Shown here piece after piece: positions 6,842 through 13,596 of a stretch of DNA of 15,053 bases. This DNA comes from Solirubrobacteraceae bacterium (GTDB lineage Bacteria; Actinomycetota; Thermoleophilia; Solirubrobacterales; Solirubrobacteraceae), in the NCBI GenBank assembly GCA_025928415.1, contig JAICJK010000016.1, positions 1 through 15,053 on the forward strand, in the 5' to 3' direction. Under the pieces are notes generated by a model. It ran no database searches. It worked only from the letters and a program-made list of their open reading frames with translations, and was not told the DNA's origin. Numbering within the stretch: the stretch's first letter is position 1; every line of letters begins with the position of its first letter. The position numbers and the translations under genes were made by a program.

Positions 6842-6865
6842 GGCCGCTTTGACGTGCAGTAGAGC
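6836..6865 (+). promoter_or_regulatory. Promoter of the dehydrogenase gene
   Basis: TTGACA (6836-6841), an 18-base spacer, TAGAGC (6860-6865), then 7 bases to the ATG at 6873. There is no Shine-Dalgarno, so the transcript is predicted to be leaderless. Operator 2 covers the start point. Confidence 0.55.
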
Positions 6866-6872
6866 TGCCATC

Positions 6873-9329
6873 ATGGTCCATACCAATCTTCCCGACGCCG
6901 CCGCCTGCGTCGTGATCGGCGGTGGCGTGGGCGGGACGAGCATCGCCTACCACCTGACGCGCCTGGGCCTGCGCGACGTCGTGCTCGTCGAGCAGCACGA
7001 GCTGACGGAGGGGACCACGTGGCACTCCGCGGGGTTCGTCGGTCAGCTGCGCTCCACGATCAGCCAGACGCGCATGATCATGTACTCGGGCGGGCTCTAC
7101 GCCGAGCTGGCCCGCGGCACCGGCCGCGACCCGGGGTGGCGGGGCGTGGGCGGGATCCGCGTGGCCACGACGCCCGAGCGCGTGCAGGAGCTCGAGCGCC
7201 AGGCGGGCTCGGCGACGACCTACGGCCTGCAGCTCGACCTGCTGAGCCCGGCGCAGGCACAGGAGCGCCTGCCGCTGCTGGCCGTCGGCGACGTGCTCGC
7301 CGCCGCCTGGATGCCGGGGGACGGCTACCTGGATCCCGTGCTGCTCACCGAGGCCCTGGCCGAGGGCGCGCGCCGCGGCGGCGCGGCCCTGCACGCGCGC
7401 ACCAAGGTGACGGGCATCGACGTGCGCGACGGGCGCGTGACCGGCGTGCGGACCGACCGCGGCGCGATCGCCGCCGAGACCGTGGTGATCGCCGGGGGCG
7501 CGGCCAGCGGCGTGCTGGGCCGCCTGGCGGGCGTGACGATCCCGGTCATCCCGATGCGCCACCAGTACGTGGTCACCGAGCCGCTGGACCCACCCGTCGG
7601 CGAGGTCCCCACCGTCCGCGACCCGGACGGGATCATGTACTTCCGCCCCGAGGCCGGCGGCCTGCTGGTCGGCGGCTACTCGCGCGACCCGGTGACCTGG
7701 GACGTCGCGGAGCCGCTCGCCGAGCCGCGGGCGCTCTTCGGCGCCGACATGGAGCGCTTCGGCGAGTCGTGGGCCAACGCGGTCCGGCGCGTCCCGGCGC
7801 TGCGGGACGCGGCGATCGCGAAGGTCGTCAACGGCCCCGAGGCGTTCACCCCCGACGGCGAGTTCGTCCTCGGCGAGACCGAGGTCGGCGGCCTCTGGGC
7901 GGCCGCGGGGTTCTGCGTGCACGGCCTGGCGGGCGCGGGCGGCGTGGGCAAGGTCATCGCCGAGTGGATCGTCGACGGCCGCCCGGAGTACGACGTCGCG
8001 TCGATGGACATCCGCCGCTTCGGCGCCCAGTACCGCAGCGCCCGCCACGTGCGGGTCAAGGCCCTGGATGCCTACTCGCGCTACTACGACGTCGTCTACC
8101 CCCACGAGGAGCGCGATGCCGGGCGCCCGCTGCGCGTCCCGTCGACCTACGAGCGGCTGGCCGAGCTCGGCGCGGCCTTCGGCGAGAAGGCGGGCTGGGA
8201 GCGCGCGAACTGGCTGGAGGCCAACGCCGCCGCGGGCGAGGCGAGCCTGCGCCCGCGGGGCTGGGCCGGGCGCTTCTGGTCGCCGGCCATCGGCGCGGAG
8301 TGCCTGGCCACGCGCGACGCCGCCGCGCTGTTCGACCAGTCGTCGTTCAGCAAGCTCGACGTCCGCGGCCCGGGCGCGGTCGCCGCCCTGGGCCGGCTCT
8401 GCGCCAACGACGTCGACAAGCCGGTCGGCAGCGCCGTCTACACGCAGCTCCTGAACCCCGCCGGGGGGATCGAGGCGGACCTCACGGTCACCCGCGTCGC
8501 CGAGGACGCCTTCCGCGTGGTCACCGGCACCGCGTTCGGGCGCCGCGACCTCGCGTGGATCCGCGGGCACCTGCCGCGCGACGGCGCGACGGTGGCCGAA
8601 GACGTCACCTCGGCGCGCGCCTGCCTGTGCCTGTGGGGGCCGGCGGCGCGCGAGATCCTCCAGCCGCTGACCGACGCGGACCTGTCCCACGAGGCCTTCC
8701 GCTTCCTGACCGCGCGCGAGATCGGCGTCGGGGCCGTCCCGGTGTTCGCCCAGCGCATCACGTTCGTCGGCGAGCTGGGCTGGGAGCTGTACTGCCCGGC
8801 CGAGTACGGCCGGGCGCTGTGGGACGCGCTGTGGGCCGCGGGCGCCGGTCACGGGCTGCGCGCGGGCGGCTACCGCGCGATCGACTCGATGCGCCTGGAG
8901 AAGGGGTACCGCGTGTGGGGGACCGACATCACGCCCGAGACGACCCCCGACCAGGCCGGCCTGGGCTTCGCGGTCCGGATCGACAAGCCGGGCGGGTTCA
9001 TCGGGCGCGAGGCGCTGCTGGCCGCCCGCGAGGCCGGCGGCCCCGCCGAGGCGCTGCGCTGCCTGGTCCTCGACGACCCGCTGGCGATCTGCCTCGGCGA
9101 CGAGCCGGTCCGCGTCGGCGGTGTCCCCCGCGGCCGCGTCACCTCCGGCGGCTACGGGCACCGCGTGGGCTGCAGCATCGCCTACGCCTACCTGCCCGCC
9201 GCGCTCGCCCCCGGCGACCGCGTCGAGGTCGCCGTCTTCGGCCGCTGGATCGGCGCGCAGGTCGCCCGCGAGCCGCTCTACGACCCGGGCAACGACCGGG
9301 TCAGGGGGACGGCGACCGCGGCGCGCTGA
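6873..9329 (+). CDS. Dimethylglycine/sarcosine dehydrogenase-type FAD oxidoreductase with GcvT domains
   Basis: This 818-residue two-part enzyme has an N-terminal FAD-binding DAO domain with GGGVGG at 16-21. TTWHSAG follows, with H51 at the position of the covalent FAD histidine of DMGDH/SARDH. A linker (FAO_M-like, about 370-430) leads to aminomethyltransferase (GcvT) domains from about residue 440 to the end. GGIEADLTV with D536 matches the catalytic Asp of the folate-binding site. The family oxidatively demethylates N-methyl amines, passing the methyl as 5,10-methylene-THF. Which N-methyl compound is used is unclear; dimethylglycine and sarcosine are candidates. A TTG at 6849 would add 8 residues, but the -10 position and operator overlap favour the ATG at 6873. 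It is single and divergent from its likely regulator. A toxin-antitoxin fossil follows directly. Confidence 0.92.
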   Translation: MVHTNLPDAAACVVIGGGVGGTSIAYHLTRLGLRDVVLVEQHELTEGTTWHSAGFVGQLRSTISQTRMIMYSGGLYAELARGTGRDPGWRGVGGIRVATTPERVQELERQAGSATTYGLQLDLLSPAQAQERLPLLAVGDVLAAAWMPGDGYLDPVLLTEALAEGARRGGAALHARTKVTGIDVRDGRVTGVRTDRGAIAAETVVIAGGAASGVLGRLAGVTIPVIPMRHQYVVTEPLDPPVGEVPTVRDPDGIMYFRPEAGGLLVGGYSRDPVTWDVAEPLAEPRALFGADMERFGESWANAVRRVPALRDAAIAKVVNGPEAFTPDGEFVLGETEVGGLWAAAGFCVHGLAGAGGVGKVIAEWIVDGRPEYDVASMDIRRFGAQYRSARHVRVKALDAYSRYYDVVYPHEERDAGRPLRVPSTYERLAELGAAFGEKAGWERANWLEANAAAGEASLRPRGWAGRFWSPAIGAECLATRDAAALFDQSSFSKLDVRGPGAVAALGRLCANDVDKPVGSAVYTQLLNPAGGIEADLTVTRVAEDAFRVVTGTAFGRRDLAWIRGHLPRDGATVAEDVTSARACLCLWGPAAREILQPLTDADLSHEAFRFLTAREIGVGAVPVFAQRITFVGELGWELYCPAEYGRALWDALWAAGAGHGLRAGGYRAIDSMRLEKGYRVWGTDITPETTPDQAGLGFAVRIDKPGGFIGREALLAAREAGGPAEALRCLVLDDPLAICLGDEPVRVGGVPRGRVTSGGYGHRVGCSIAYAYLPAALAPGDRVEVAVFGRWIGAQVAREPLYDPGNDRVRGTATAAR
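6874..6885. promoter_or_regulatory. GntR/HutC operator-like site 2, overlapping a start codon
   Basis: This TGGTCCATACCA is identical to site 1, including the following AT. It begins at the second base of the dehydrogenase ATG, so it covers the predicted +1 and codons 1-5 (MVHTN). The centres of the two sites are 65 bp apart, close to six helical turns. Confidence 0.7.
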
Positions 9330-9335
9330 CGGCCC

Positions 9336-9575
9336 CACCGCGCGCTGAAGGAGCGCGCGGCGCGGGAGGGCACGACGATGTCCGAGCTGGTTCTCGGCGA
9401 GCTGCCCCGGCTGGCGACCAGGCCGTCCAGGCGCAACCTCTCCGCCTACCACGCGGCCTACGTGGCGCTCGCGGAGGCGCTGCGCGACGGCGGCGCGCCG
9501 CTGCTGACCGCGGACGCCCGCTTCGCGCGAGCCGCGCGCGCCCATGGCCGCGCCGAGGTCCTGCTCGCGCGCTGA
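9336..9575 (+). pseudogene. Collapsed vapBC toxin-antitoxin remnant (antitoxin middle joined to PIN toxin C-terminal half)
   Basis: Read in one frame from just after the dehydrogenase stop, the first part (9336-9434) gives ALKERAAREGTTMSEL and a LATRPS tail. This is the helix-turn region of FitA/VapB-type ribbon-helix-helix antitoxins without their N-terminal DNA-binding strand. It runs straight into RNLSAYHAAYVALAEAL and LLTADARFARAA, the C-terminal half of a VapC PIN-domain nuclease. The toxin half with the first catalytic Asp and the Glu is absent, and the conserved Asp of the YDAAY motif is His. A 65-residue open frame from the ATG at 9378 remains and could be translated, but cannot be an active toxin. 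The most likely origin is an internal deletion fusing the two genes. Confidence 0.78.
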
Positions 9576-9602
9576 CGGCCGCGGAGCCCGGCGTCCGCCC
9601 GG

Positions 9603-10544
9603 TCAGGCGGCGGCCATGCGCAGCCGCACGACGGTGCCGGCGGGCAGCGAGCGGAGCTGGACGAGGTCGCAGAGCTGGTTGGCGATCCAGATGCCGCGGC
9701 CGCCGCGCTGGTCGACCGCCGGGACGCGGCGGCCGGCGAGCGGATCGTCGATGCGGCCCGGGTCGCGGACCTCGCAGACGAGGTCGCGTCCCTCGCGCCA
9801 TGAGCGCAGGACGCCGTGGCCGCCCGCGTGGCGCACGCTGTTGGAGGCGATCTCGTTGACCGCCAGCACGAGGTCGCCGGTGCGCGTCGCGCCCAGGCCG
9901 GCCTCCGCGGCGCGCCGGGCGGTGACGCCGCGCACGACGTCCAGCGTGCGGCGGTCGAAGCTCAGGGCCCGCGTGCTCGCGGGCGGCACGGAGAGCGGCG
10001 TCTCGAACGGCGCGGTCAGCTCGTCCTCGCCGCGGAAGTCGCGGCTCGGAGCCCGCCCGGCGCGGTCGGTCACGACCGGGTGGCTGCAGGCGGCCTCGCG
10101 CACGACCGCCGGGTCCAGCGCGCCGCGGTCGTAGGGGCACATCAGGCGAAACGGCCCGCTGCCCGCGAAGGCCACGTTGAGCAGCGCCTCGTGGAGCTGG
10201 CACTCGATGAGCTCCTCGGGCGTGCGCCCGTGCCAGATCGGCTCCCCGATCCCGCGCACCGCGCGCCCGGCGGCGTGGTGCTCGCCGGCGAACGTCTCCC
10301 AGGCGGGGATGATCCGCGCCGGGTTGCGCCCGAGCTCGGCCATGTCGACGAGCGCCACCTCCTCGGCGTCGTCGCCCAGCGCCGAGCGCAGCGCGGCGAT
10401 CTTCTCCGGGGTCAGCGCGACCATCACGGGCTCTCCGGCGCGCACGCCCTCGGCGATGAAGGGAAGCGCCCGCGCGATCAGCTCGCGGGGCCCGTCGTAC
10501 AGCAGGGCCTCGTGCGTGAACGACTCTGGCGGCGGGGACGGCAC
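9603..10544 (-). CDS. MEDS-domain anti-sigma regulator (RsbA-like sensor with HATPase)
   Basis: This 313-residue cytosolic protein has an N-terminal MEDS sensory domain (about residues 8-165, from HEALLYDG). A C-terminal HATPase_c_2 kinase-like domain of the RsbW type follows (about 190-310). ATP-fold boxes are visible: NEIASN at 230-235, DPG at 261-263 and GGRGIWIAN at 281-289. No phospho-accepting histidine domain is present, so a partner-switching role (binding or phosphorylating an anti-anti-sigma factor) fits better than a two-component kinase. The GTG at 10544 is chosen because the longer open frame overlaps the divergent cupin gene. It faces the cupin/RsbW-like operon across about 100 bases, suggesting one signalling module. 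Its sigma factor is not in the window. Confidence 0.82.
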   Translation of the reverse strand: MPSPPPESFTHEALLYDGPRELIARALPFIAEGVRAGEPVMVALTPEKIAALRSALGDDAEEVALVDMAELGRNPARIIPAWETFAGEHHAAGRAVRGIGEPIWHGRTPEELIECQLHEALLNVAFAGSGPFRLMCPYDRGALDPAVVREAACSHPVVTDRAGRAPSRDFRGEDELTAPFETPLSVPPASTRALSFDRRTLDVVRGVTARRAAEAGLGATRTGDLVLAVNEIASNSVRHAGGHGVLRSWREGRDLVCEVRDPGRIDDPLAGRRVPAVDQRGGRGIWIANQLCDLVQLRSLPAGTVVRLRMAAA

Positions 10545-10621
10545 GACCCGCCGACGGTAGCGAGGCGTGCCGGTGGGTGCGAGCGCGGGGGTGTCCGGGC
10601 GTTCGTGGAGGGACGCGAACG

Positions 10622-10646
10622 GGTTGCCGCCGCCGCGAGCGGGAAG
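10622..10646 (+). promoter_or_regulatory. Candidate alternative-sigma (SigB/SigF-like) promoter of the cupin/RsbW-like operon
   Basis: GGTT (10622-10625), 15 bases, then GGGAAG (10641-10646) resembles the GTTT-N14-16-GGGTAT form of actinobacterial stress-sigma promoters. If used, transcription would start near 10653. The GTG at 10656, in frame with the ATG at 10647, would then be the real, nearly leaderless start. The match is partial. Confidence 0.25.
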
Positions 10647-11006
10647 ATGCAGGACGTGGCGGACACGCGCACGGACGCACCGGTGGACCTGCTCGGCCCC
10701 GAGGGCGCCGGCCCGCTGTGGGGCCTCGCCGCCGAGGACCTCAACGCGACGCTGCTGGCCTGGCCTGCCGGCCACGAGGTGGCCGAGCACCGCAACGACG
10801 AGCTCGACGTCCTGATCGTGGTGCTCGCCGGCGTCGGCACGGCGGTGGTCGACGGTCGCGAGCACGCGCTGGCGGCCGGCACGGCGCTGCTGGTCGCCAA
10901 GGGCAGCGCGCGCCTGATCCGGGCGGGCGCCGGGGGCGTGCGCTACCTGACGGTCCACCGCCGCAGGGCGCTGCAGATCCAGCCGCTCGCGGCCGTGGCG
11001 AGCTGA
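10647..11006 (+). CDS. Small single-domain cupin protein
   Basis: This 119-residue protein has the small beta-barrel cupin pattern: an acidic/His stretch EVAEHRNDELD (about residues 44-54), followed by strands around VLAGVGTAVVDG and AAGTALLVAKG. The first cupin metal motif is degenerate: it has one His (H48) and acidic residues but not the full G(X)5HXH(X)3-4E set. A sensor or ligand-binding role is therefore more likely than an enzyme. The last residues (about 97-119) extend past the barrel. Start is ambiguous between the ATG at 10647 and the in-frame GTG at 10656, which has GGGAAG nine bases upstream. It ends one base before the RsbW-like gene, so they are surely co-transcribed; the cupin may sense a signal for that kinase. 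Confidence 0.75.
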   Translation: MQDVADTRTDAPVDLLGPEGAGPLWGLAAEDLNATLLAWPAGHEVAEHRNDELDVLIVVLAGVGTAVVDGREHALAAGTALLVAKGSARLIRAGAGGVRYLTVHRRRALQIQPLAAVAS

Positions 11007-11007
11007 G

Positions 11008-11418
11008 ATGGCGCGCGCCGCGCACCCGCGTGCGCTGCGCCGCACCGCGCCGGCCGTCCCCGCGTCGGTCGGCGACCTGCGCCGGGCGGCGGCGCGCCAC
11101 CTGCAGGCCGCCGGCGTCCCGGGCCCGGTCGTCGAGGCCGTCGAGCTGGCCGTCTCGGAGGCCGTCACGAACGTGGTCCTGCACGCCTACCCGGCCGGCG
11201 CGGACCCCGGGCCCGTGCACCTGACGGTCGAGGCCGGCGGGCCGGCGGTCACGGTGCGGGTGGCCGACGAGGGCGCCGGCATCGCGCCACGGCTGGAGAG
11301 CCCGGGCGCCGGGCTGGGGCTGCCGATCATCACCAACGTGGCCACCACGCTCGAGATGTCCCAGGGGGCCGGCGCGGGCACGGAGCTGCTGATGACCTTC
11401 CAGGCCGCCGCGTCCTGA
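11008..11418 (+). CDS. RsbW-like anti-sigma factor serine kinase (HATPase_c_2)
   Basis: This 136-residue stand-alone GHKL ATPase is of the anti-sigma type. It shows SEAVTNVVLHAY (E51, N55) as N-box, DEGAGI at 87-92 as G1 box, and GLGLPIITN at 102-110 as G2 box. Such proteins bind a sigma factor and phosphorylate an anti-anti-sigma (STAS) partner on Ser. Neither partner is encoded here. Its ATG follows the cupin TGA by one base, and the next gene's GTG starts three bases after its own stop, giving a tight operon. The pairing with a divergent MEDS-HATPase gene points to a two-kinase switch. Divergent RsbW relatives are common, so the exact target is unknown. Confidence 0.87.
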   Translation: MARAAHPRALRRTAPAVPASVGDLRRAAARHLQAAGVPGPVVEAVELAVSEAVTNVVLHAYPAGADPGPVHLTVEAGGPAVTVRVADEGAGIAPRLESPGAGLGLPIITNVATTLEMSQGAGAGTELLMTFQAAAS

Positions 11419-11421
11419 GCC

Positions 11422-11922
11422 GTGGAGCCCCGCCCGCCCCAGGCCTCCGAGTCGGTGCTCGTGCACTGGATGGGCATCGCGGACGCCAACCCGGCGGGCT
11501 TCGTCCACGGCGGGACGGTGATGCGGCTGTGCGACGAGGCGGCAGGGCTGGCCGCGATCCGGCACTCCCACCTGCGCGTCGTCACCGCCGCGGTGGACCG
11601 GATGACCTTCCTGGTGCCGATCCGGGTCGGCGAGCTGGTGACCTTCCGCTCGGTGGTCAACGCGGCCTGGCGCACGTCGATGGAGGTCGGCGTCCGCGTG
11701 GAGGCCGAGGACCCGGGCACCGGCCGCGTGCGCCACACCAACAGCGCCTACCTCACGATGGTCGCGCTCGGCGCCGGCGGCGCGCCGGCGCCGGTGCCGC
11801 CGCTGGTCGTCGCGGGGCCGGTGGCGATCCGCCGGGAGGGCGAGGCGCAGGTCCGGCGGCGCAACCGGCTCGCCGAGCGCAACGCGCTGCTGGCGGCGCG
11901 CGGGGCCGAGGGCTCGCGGTAG
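11422..11922 (+). CDS. Hotdog-fold acyl-CoA thioesterase
   Basis: This 166-residue protein starts at the GTG at 11422, three bases after the RsbW-like stop. It has a single hotdog domain of the BACH/YciA type: GFVHGGTVMRLCDEAAGLAA near residues 30-49 contains the HGG loop and the Asp used for hydrolysis in this family. Later come TAAVDRMTFLVPIRVGELV and a Ser-Tyr-Leu-Thr strand. The tail from about 130 is basic and carries the usual short extension. It cleaves acyl-CoA to free acid and CoA, and substrate length is unknown. No clear functional link with the anti-sigma genes is visible; it may be carried by the operon. Confidence 0.85.
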   Translation: MEPRPPQASESVLVHWMGIADANPAGFVHGGTVMRLCDEAAGLAAIRHSHLRVVTAAVDRMTFLVPIRVGELVTFRSVVNAAWRTSMEVGVRVEAEDPGTGRVRHTNSAYLTMVALGAGGAPAPVPPLVVAGPVAIRREGEAQVRRRNRLAERNALLAARGAEGSR

Positions 11923-11964
11923 CCGGGGGTCGCGCCCGCCCGCGCGGGCATCCATGATGGACCC

Positions 11965-12267
11965 ATGGACGCGCCCCCCGACACCCGGCTGCCGAGCTCG
12001 CCGTTCATCAAGTTCCTGCGCTACTGGCTGCCCGGGCTGGTCAGCCTGTCCGGCGTGATCGTCGCGGCGGCCCGCGGCTTCGACGACGTCGGGCTGGAGG
12101 GCGGCGCCGGCCTGGTCGGCGCGGGCGCGTCGATCTGGCTCATGAACGTGCTGCTCCGGGTGGGCATCAGCGGCGAGCGCGAGCGCGACGCGGAGGACGC
12201 GGCGCGGCGCCACTTCGACGAGCACGGCCGCTGGCCCGACGAGGACGGCCCGGCCGGGCGCCGCTGA
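11965..12267 (+). CDS. Small two-helix membrane protein
   Basis: This 100-residue protein has two predicted membrane segments: about residues 20-38 (YWLPGLVSLSGVIVAA region) and about 48-68 (GLVGAGASIWLMNVLL region). A charged, Arg/Asp/Glu-rich C-terminal tail that is probably cytosolic follows. It lies 42 bases after the thioesterase. CATGAT, 6 bases before the ATG, may be a -10 box, so it may have its own leaderless transcript or be the last gene of the operon. No family was recognised and no function is proposed. Confidence 0.68.
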   Translation: MDAPPDTRLPSSPFIKFLRYWLPGLVSLSGVIVAAARGFDDVGLEGGAGLVGAGASIWLMNVLLRVGISGERERDAEDAARRHFDEHGRWPDEDGPAGRR

Positions 12268-12270
12268 CCA

Positions 12271-12288
12271 GGCGAGCTAGGACTCGCC
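12271..12288. terminator. Short hairpin between convergent genes
   Basis: GGCGAG (12271-12276) and CTCGCC (12283-12288) are perfect complements around a 6-base loop that contains the rpiA TAG. It is between the membrane protein and rpiA ends. With only 6 pairs and no U-tract, it is weakly supported. Confidence 0.3.
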
Positions 12289-12903
12289 GACCACGACCTC
12301 GTGCACGAGCTCCGGCGCGAACAGCCCGTGGCCGGCGACGCCGGGGCACGCGTCGAGCCGCGCGCTCAGCGCGGCCGGGTCGTCGAACGCGTCCCGCAGG
12401 TCGGCGATGACGCCGCCGTCCGCGCTCGGCGGCGCTCCCACCCGGACCCGGGCGCCCTCCCCGAGCGCGGCGAGGGTGGCCGGCAGGCCGTAGCGGTAGA
12501 GCTCCAGCGGCACCGGAGGCCCGAGGTGGTCGACGAGCTTGTCCGCCCCGACGATGACCACGAACCGCTCGGCTGCCGCCGCCGCGATCTTCTCGCGCAG
12601 GTGCGCGCCGCCGCCGCCCTTGATCAGCCAGCCGTCCGGGGCGACCTGGTCGGCGCCGTCGACGGTGATGTCGAGGCGGTCCAGCGCGTCGAAATCCTCC
12701 ACCGCCAGGCCGAGCTCCGCGCCGCGGCGGGCGGTGGCGGGGGAGGTGGCGATGCAGCGCAGGCCCGGCAGCGCGCGGCGGGCCAGCGCGTCGAGGAAGA
12801 AGGCGACGGTCGACCCGGTGCCCAGCCCGACGCGCATGCCGGGCTCGACGAGCAGCGCCGCCGCCTCGCCGGCGTCCCGCTTGGAACGGTCGGGGTCGGT
12901 CAT
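12277..12903 (-). CDS. rpiA: Ribose-5-phosphate isomerase A
   Basis: This 208-residue enzyme interconverts ribose 5-phosphate and ribulose 5-phosphate in the pentose phosphate pathway. All active-site motifs are present: GTGST (28-32), DGAD (82-85), KGGGGAHLREK (95-105) with E104 as the catalytic base, and DKLVDHLG (121-128) with K122. The length is normal, slightly short at the C-terminus. It lies 30 bases downstream of the FCD-type gntR gene on the same strand, so some read-through is possible. However, TAGGGT, 6 bases before its ATG, suggests its own leaderless promoter. No functional tie to the Rieske oxygenase is obvious. Confidence 0.95.
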   Translation of the reverse strand: MTDPDRSKRDAGEAAALLVEPGMRVGLGTGSTVAFFLDALARRALPGLRCIATSPATARRGAELGLAVEDFDALDRLDITVDGADQVAPDGWLIKGGGGAHLREKIAAAAAERFVVIVGADKLVDHLGPPVPLELYRYGLPATLAALGEGARVRVGAPPSADGGVIADLRDAFDDPAALSARLDACPGVAGHGLFAPELVHEVVVGES

Positions 12904-12909
12904 GCGCCG

Positions 12910-12915
12910 ACCCTA
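12910..12915 (-). promoter_or_regulatory. Candidate -10 box of rpiA (leaderless)
   Basis: TAGGGT (minus strand, 12915 to 12910) fits TANNNT, 6 bases before the ATG at 12903. The -35 region is weak, and no ribosome site is visible. Confidence 0.4.
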
Positions 12916-12933
12916 CGCCGGGCGGCGGCGCGA

Positions 12934-13596
12934 TCACCGGGCCGCCGGCACGTCGCCCGCGGCCGCCCACGCGCTGCGCGTCAGCAGCAGGTGCTCGCGG
13001 GCGGCGGCCTCGGCCTCGGCGGGGCTCCCGCCGGCGACCGCGTCGAGGATCGCGCCGTGCCCCGCGGCCACGGCCCGCAGCGGGGCACCGTCCGCCGGCC
13101 GGGCGCCGTAGAAGCGCAGGTGGTCGCGCAACCGGTCGACGAGGTCGACCAGGCGCCGGTTGCCCGCATGCCGCAGCAGCTCCAGGTGGAAGCTGCGATC
13201 GAGGGCCAGGAAGGCGATCAGGTCGTCCCCGGCGGCGGCCTCGATGCCGCCCTCGACGAGCGCTCGCAGCCGCGCGAGGGCGGGGGCGTCGAGCGTGCGG
13301 GCCAGGCGGGCGATCGTCGGCGCCTCGACCAGCATGCGCAGCTCCAGCGTCGCGTCCAGCTCGCGCGCCGTGCGCTCGACGACCCGGAAGCCGCGGTTGC
13401 GCACCGGTTGCACCATCCCGCGGCCGGCGAGCTCGAGCATCGCCTCGCGCACCGGCGTCACCGACATCCCCACCTGCCGTGCGAGGTCCGGCGCGGAGTG
13501 GATCTCGCCCGGCGCCAGACGGCCGTAGACGATGGCGGCGCGGATGTGGCGCAGCGCCTGCTCGCGGAGGCTCGGGGCGGGGGCGTCAGGCCGCAC
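12934..13596 (-). CDS. GntR-family regulator, FadR/FCD subfamily
   Basis: This 220-residue protein has an N-terminal winged helix (about residues 10-75: SLREQALRHIRAAI and VTPVREAMLELAGRG). An all-helical FCD ligand domain (85-215) follows. The metal-site residues typical of FCD proteins are present: D133 and H137 in DRSFH, H180 and H202. It probably binds a metal plus a carboxylate effector. It starts with GTG at 13596, overlapping the 3' end of the Rieske oxygenase gene by 11 bases, so translation is coupled and the regulator is made with its probable target. The palindrome at 14715 in the Rieske promoter is a good candidate operator for it (or for the neighbouring paralogue). Confidence 0.92.
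   Translation of the reverse strand: MRPDAPAPSLREQALRHIRAAIVYGRLAPGEIHSAPDLARQVGMSVTPVREAMLELAGRGMVQPVRNRGFRVVERTARELDATLELRMLVEAPTIARLARTLDAPALARLRALVEGGIEAAAGDDLIAFLALDRSFHLELLRHAGNRRLVDLVDRLRDHLRFYGARPADGAPLRAVAAGHGAILDAVAGGSPAEAEAAAREHLLLTRSAWAAAGDVPAAR

Noticed and set aside
6792..9545. N-terminal extension of the gntR frame to 1197 codons
   Set aside because: The extension is antisense to the dehydrogenase. The regulator HTH begins normally after the ATG at 6791, which also has a promoter just upstream.
9572..9606. CTGAC...GTCAG hairpin between the vapBC remnant and the RsbA-like gene as a firm terminator
   Set aside because: The stem is interrupted (5 outer pairs, unpaired CC, 5 inner pairs), and TGA/TCA complementarity is expected by chance for convergent genes. 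Mentioned only as support for the 3045-3073 finding.
7019..9859. Plus-strand open frame of 946 codons offset from the dehydrogenase
   Set aside because: The dehydrogenase frame shows FAD and GcvT motifs; this frame is Arg/Gly/Pro repetitive and continues antisense into the RsbA-like gene.
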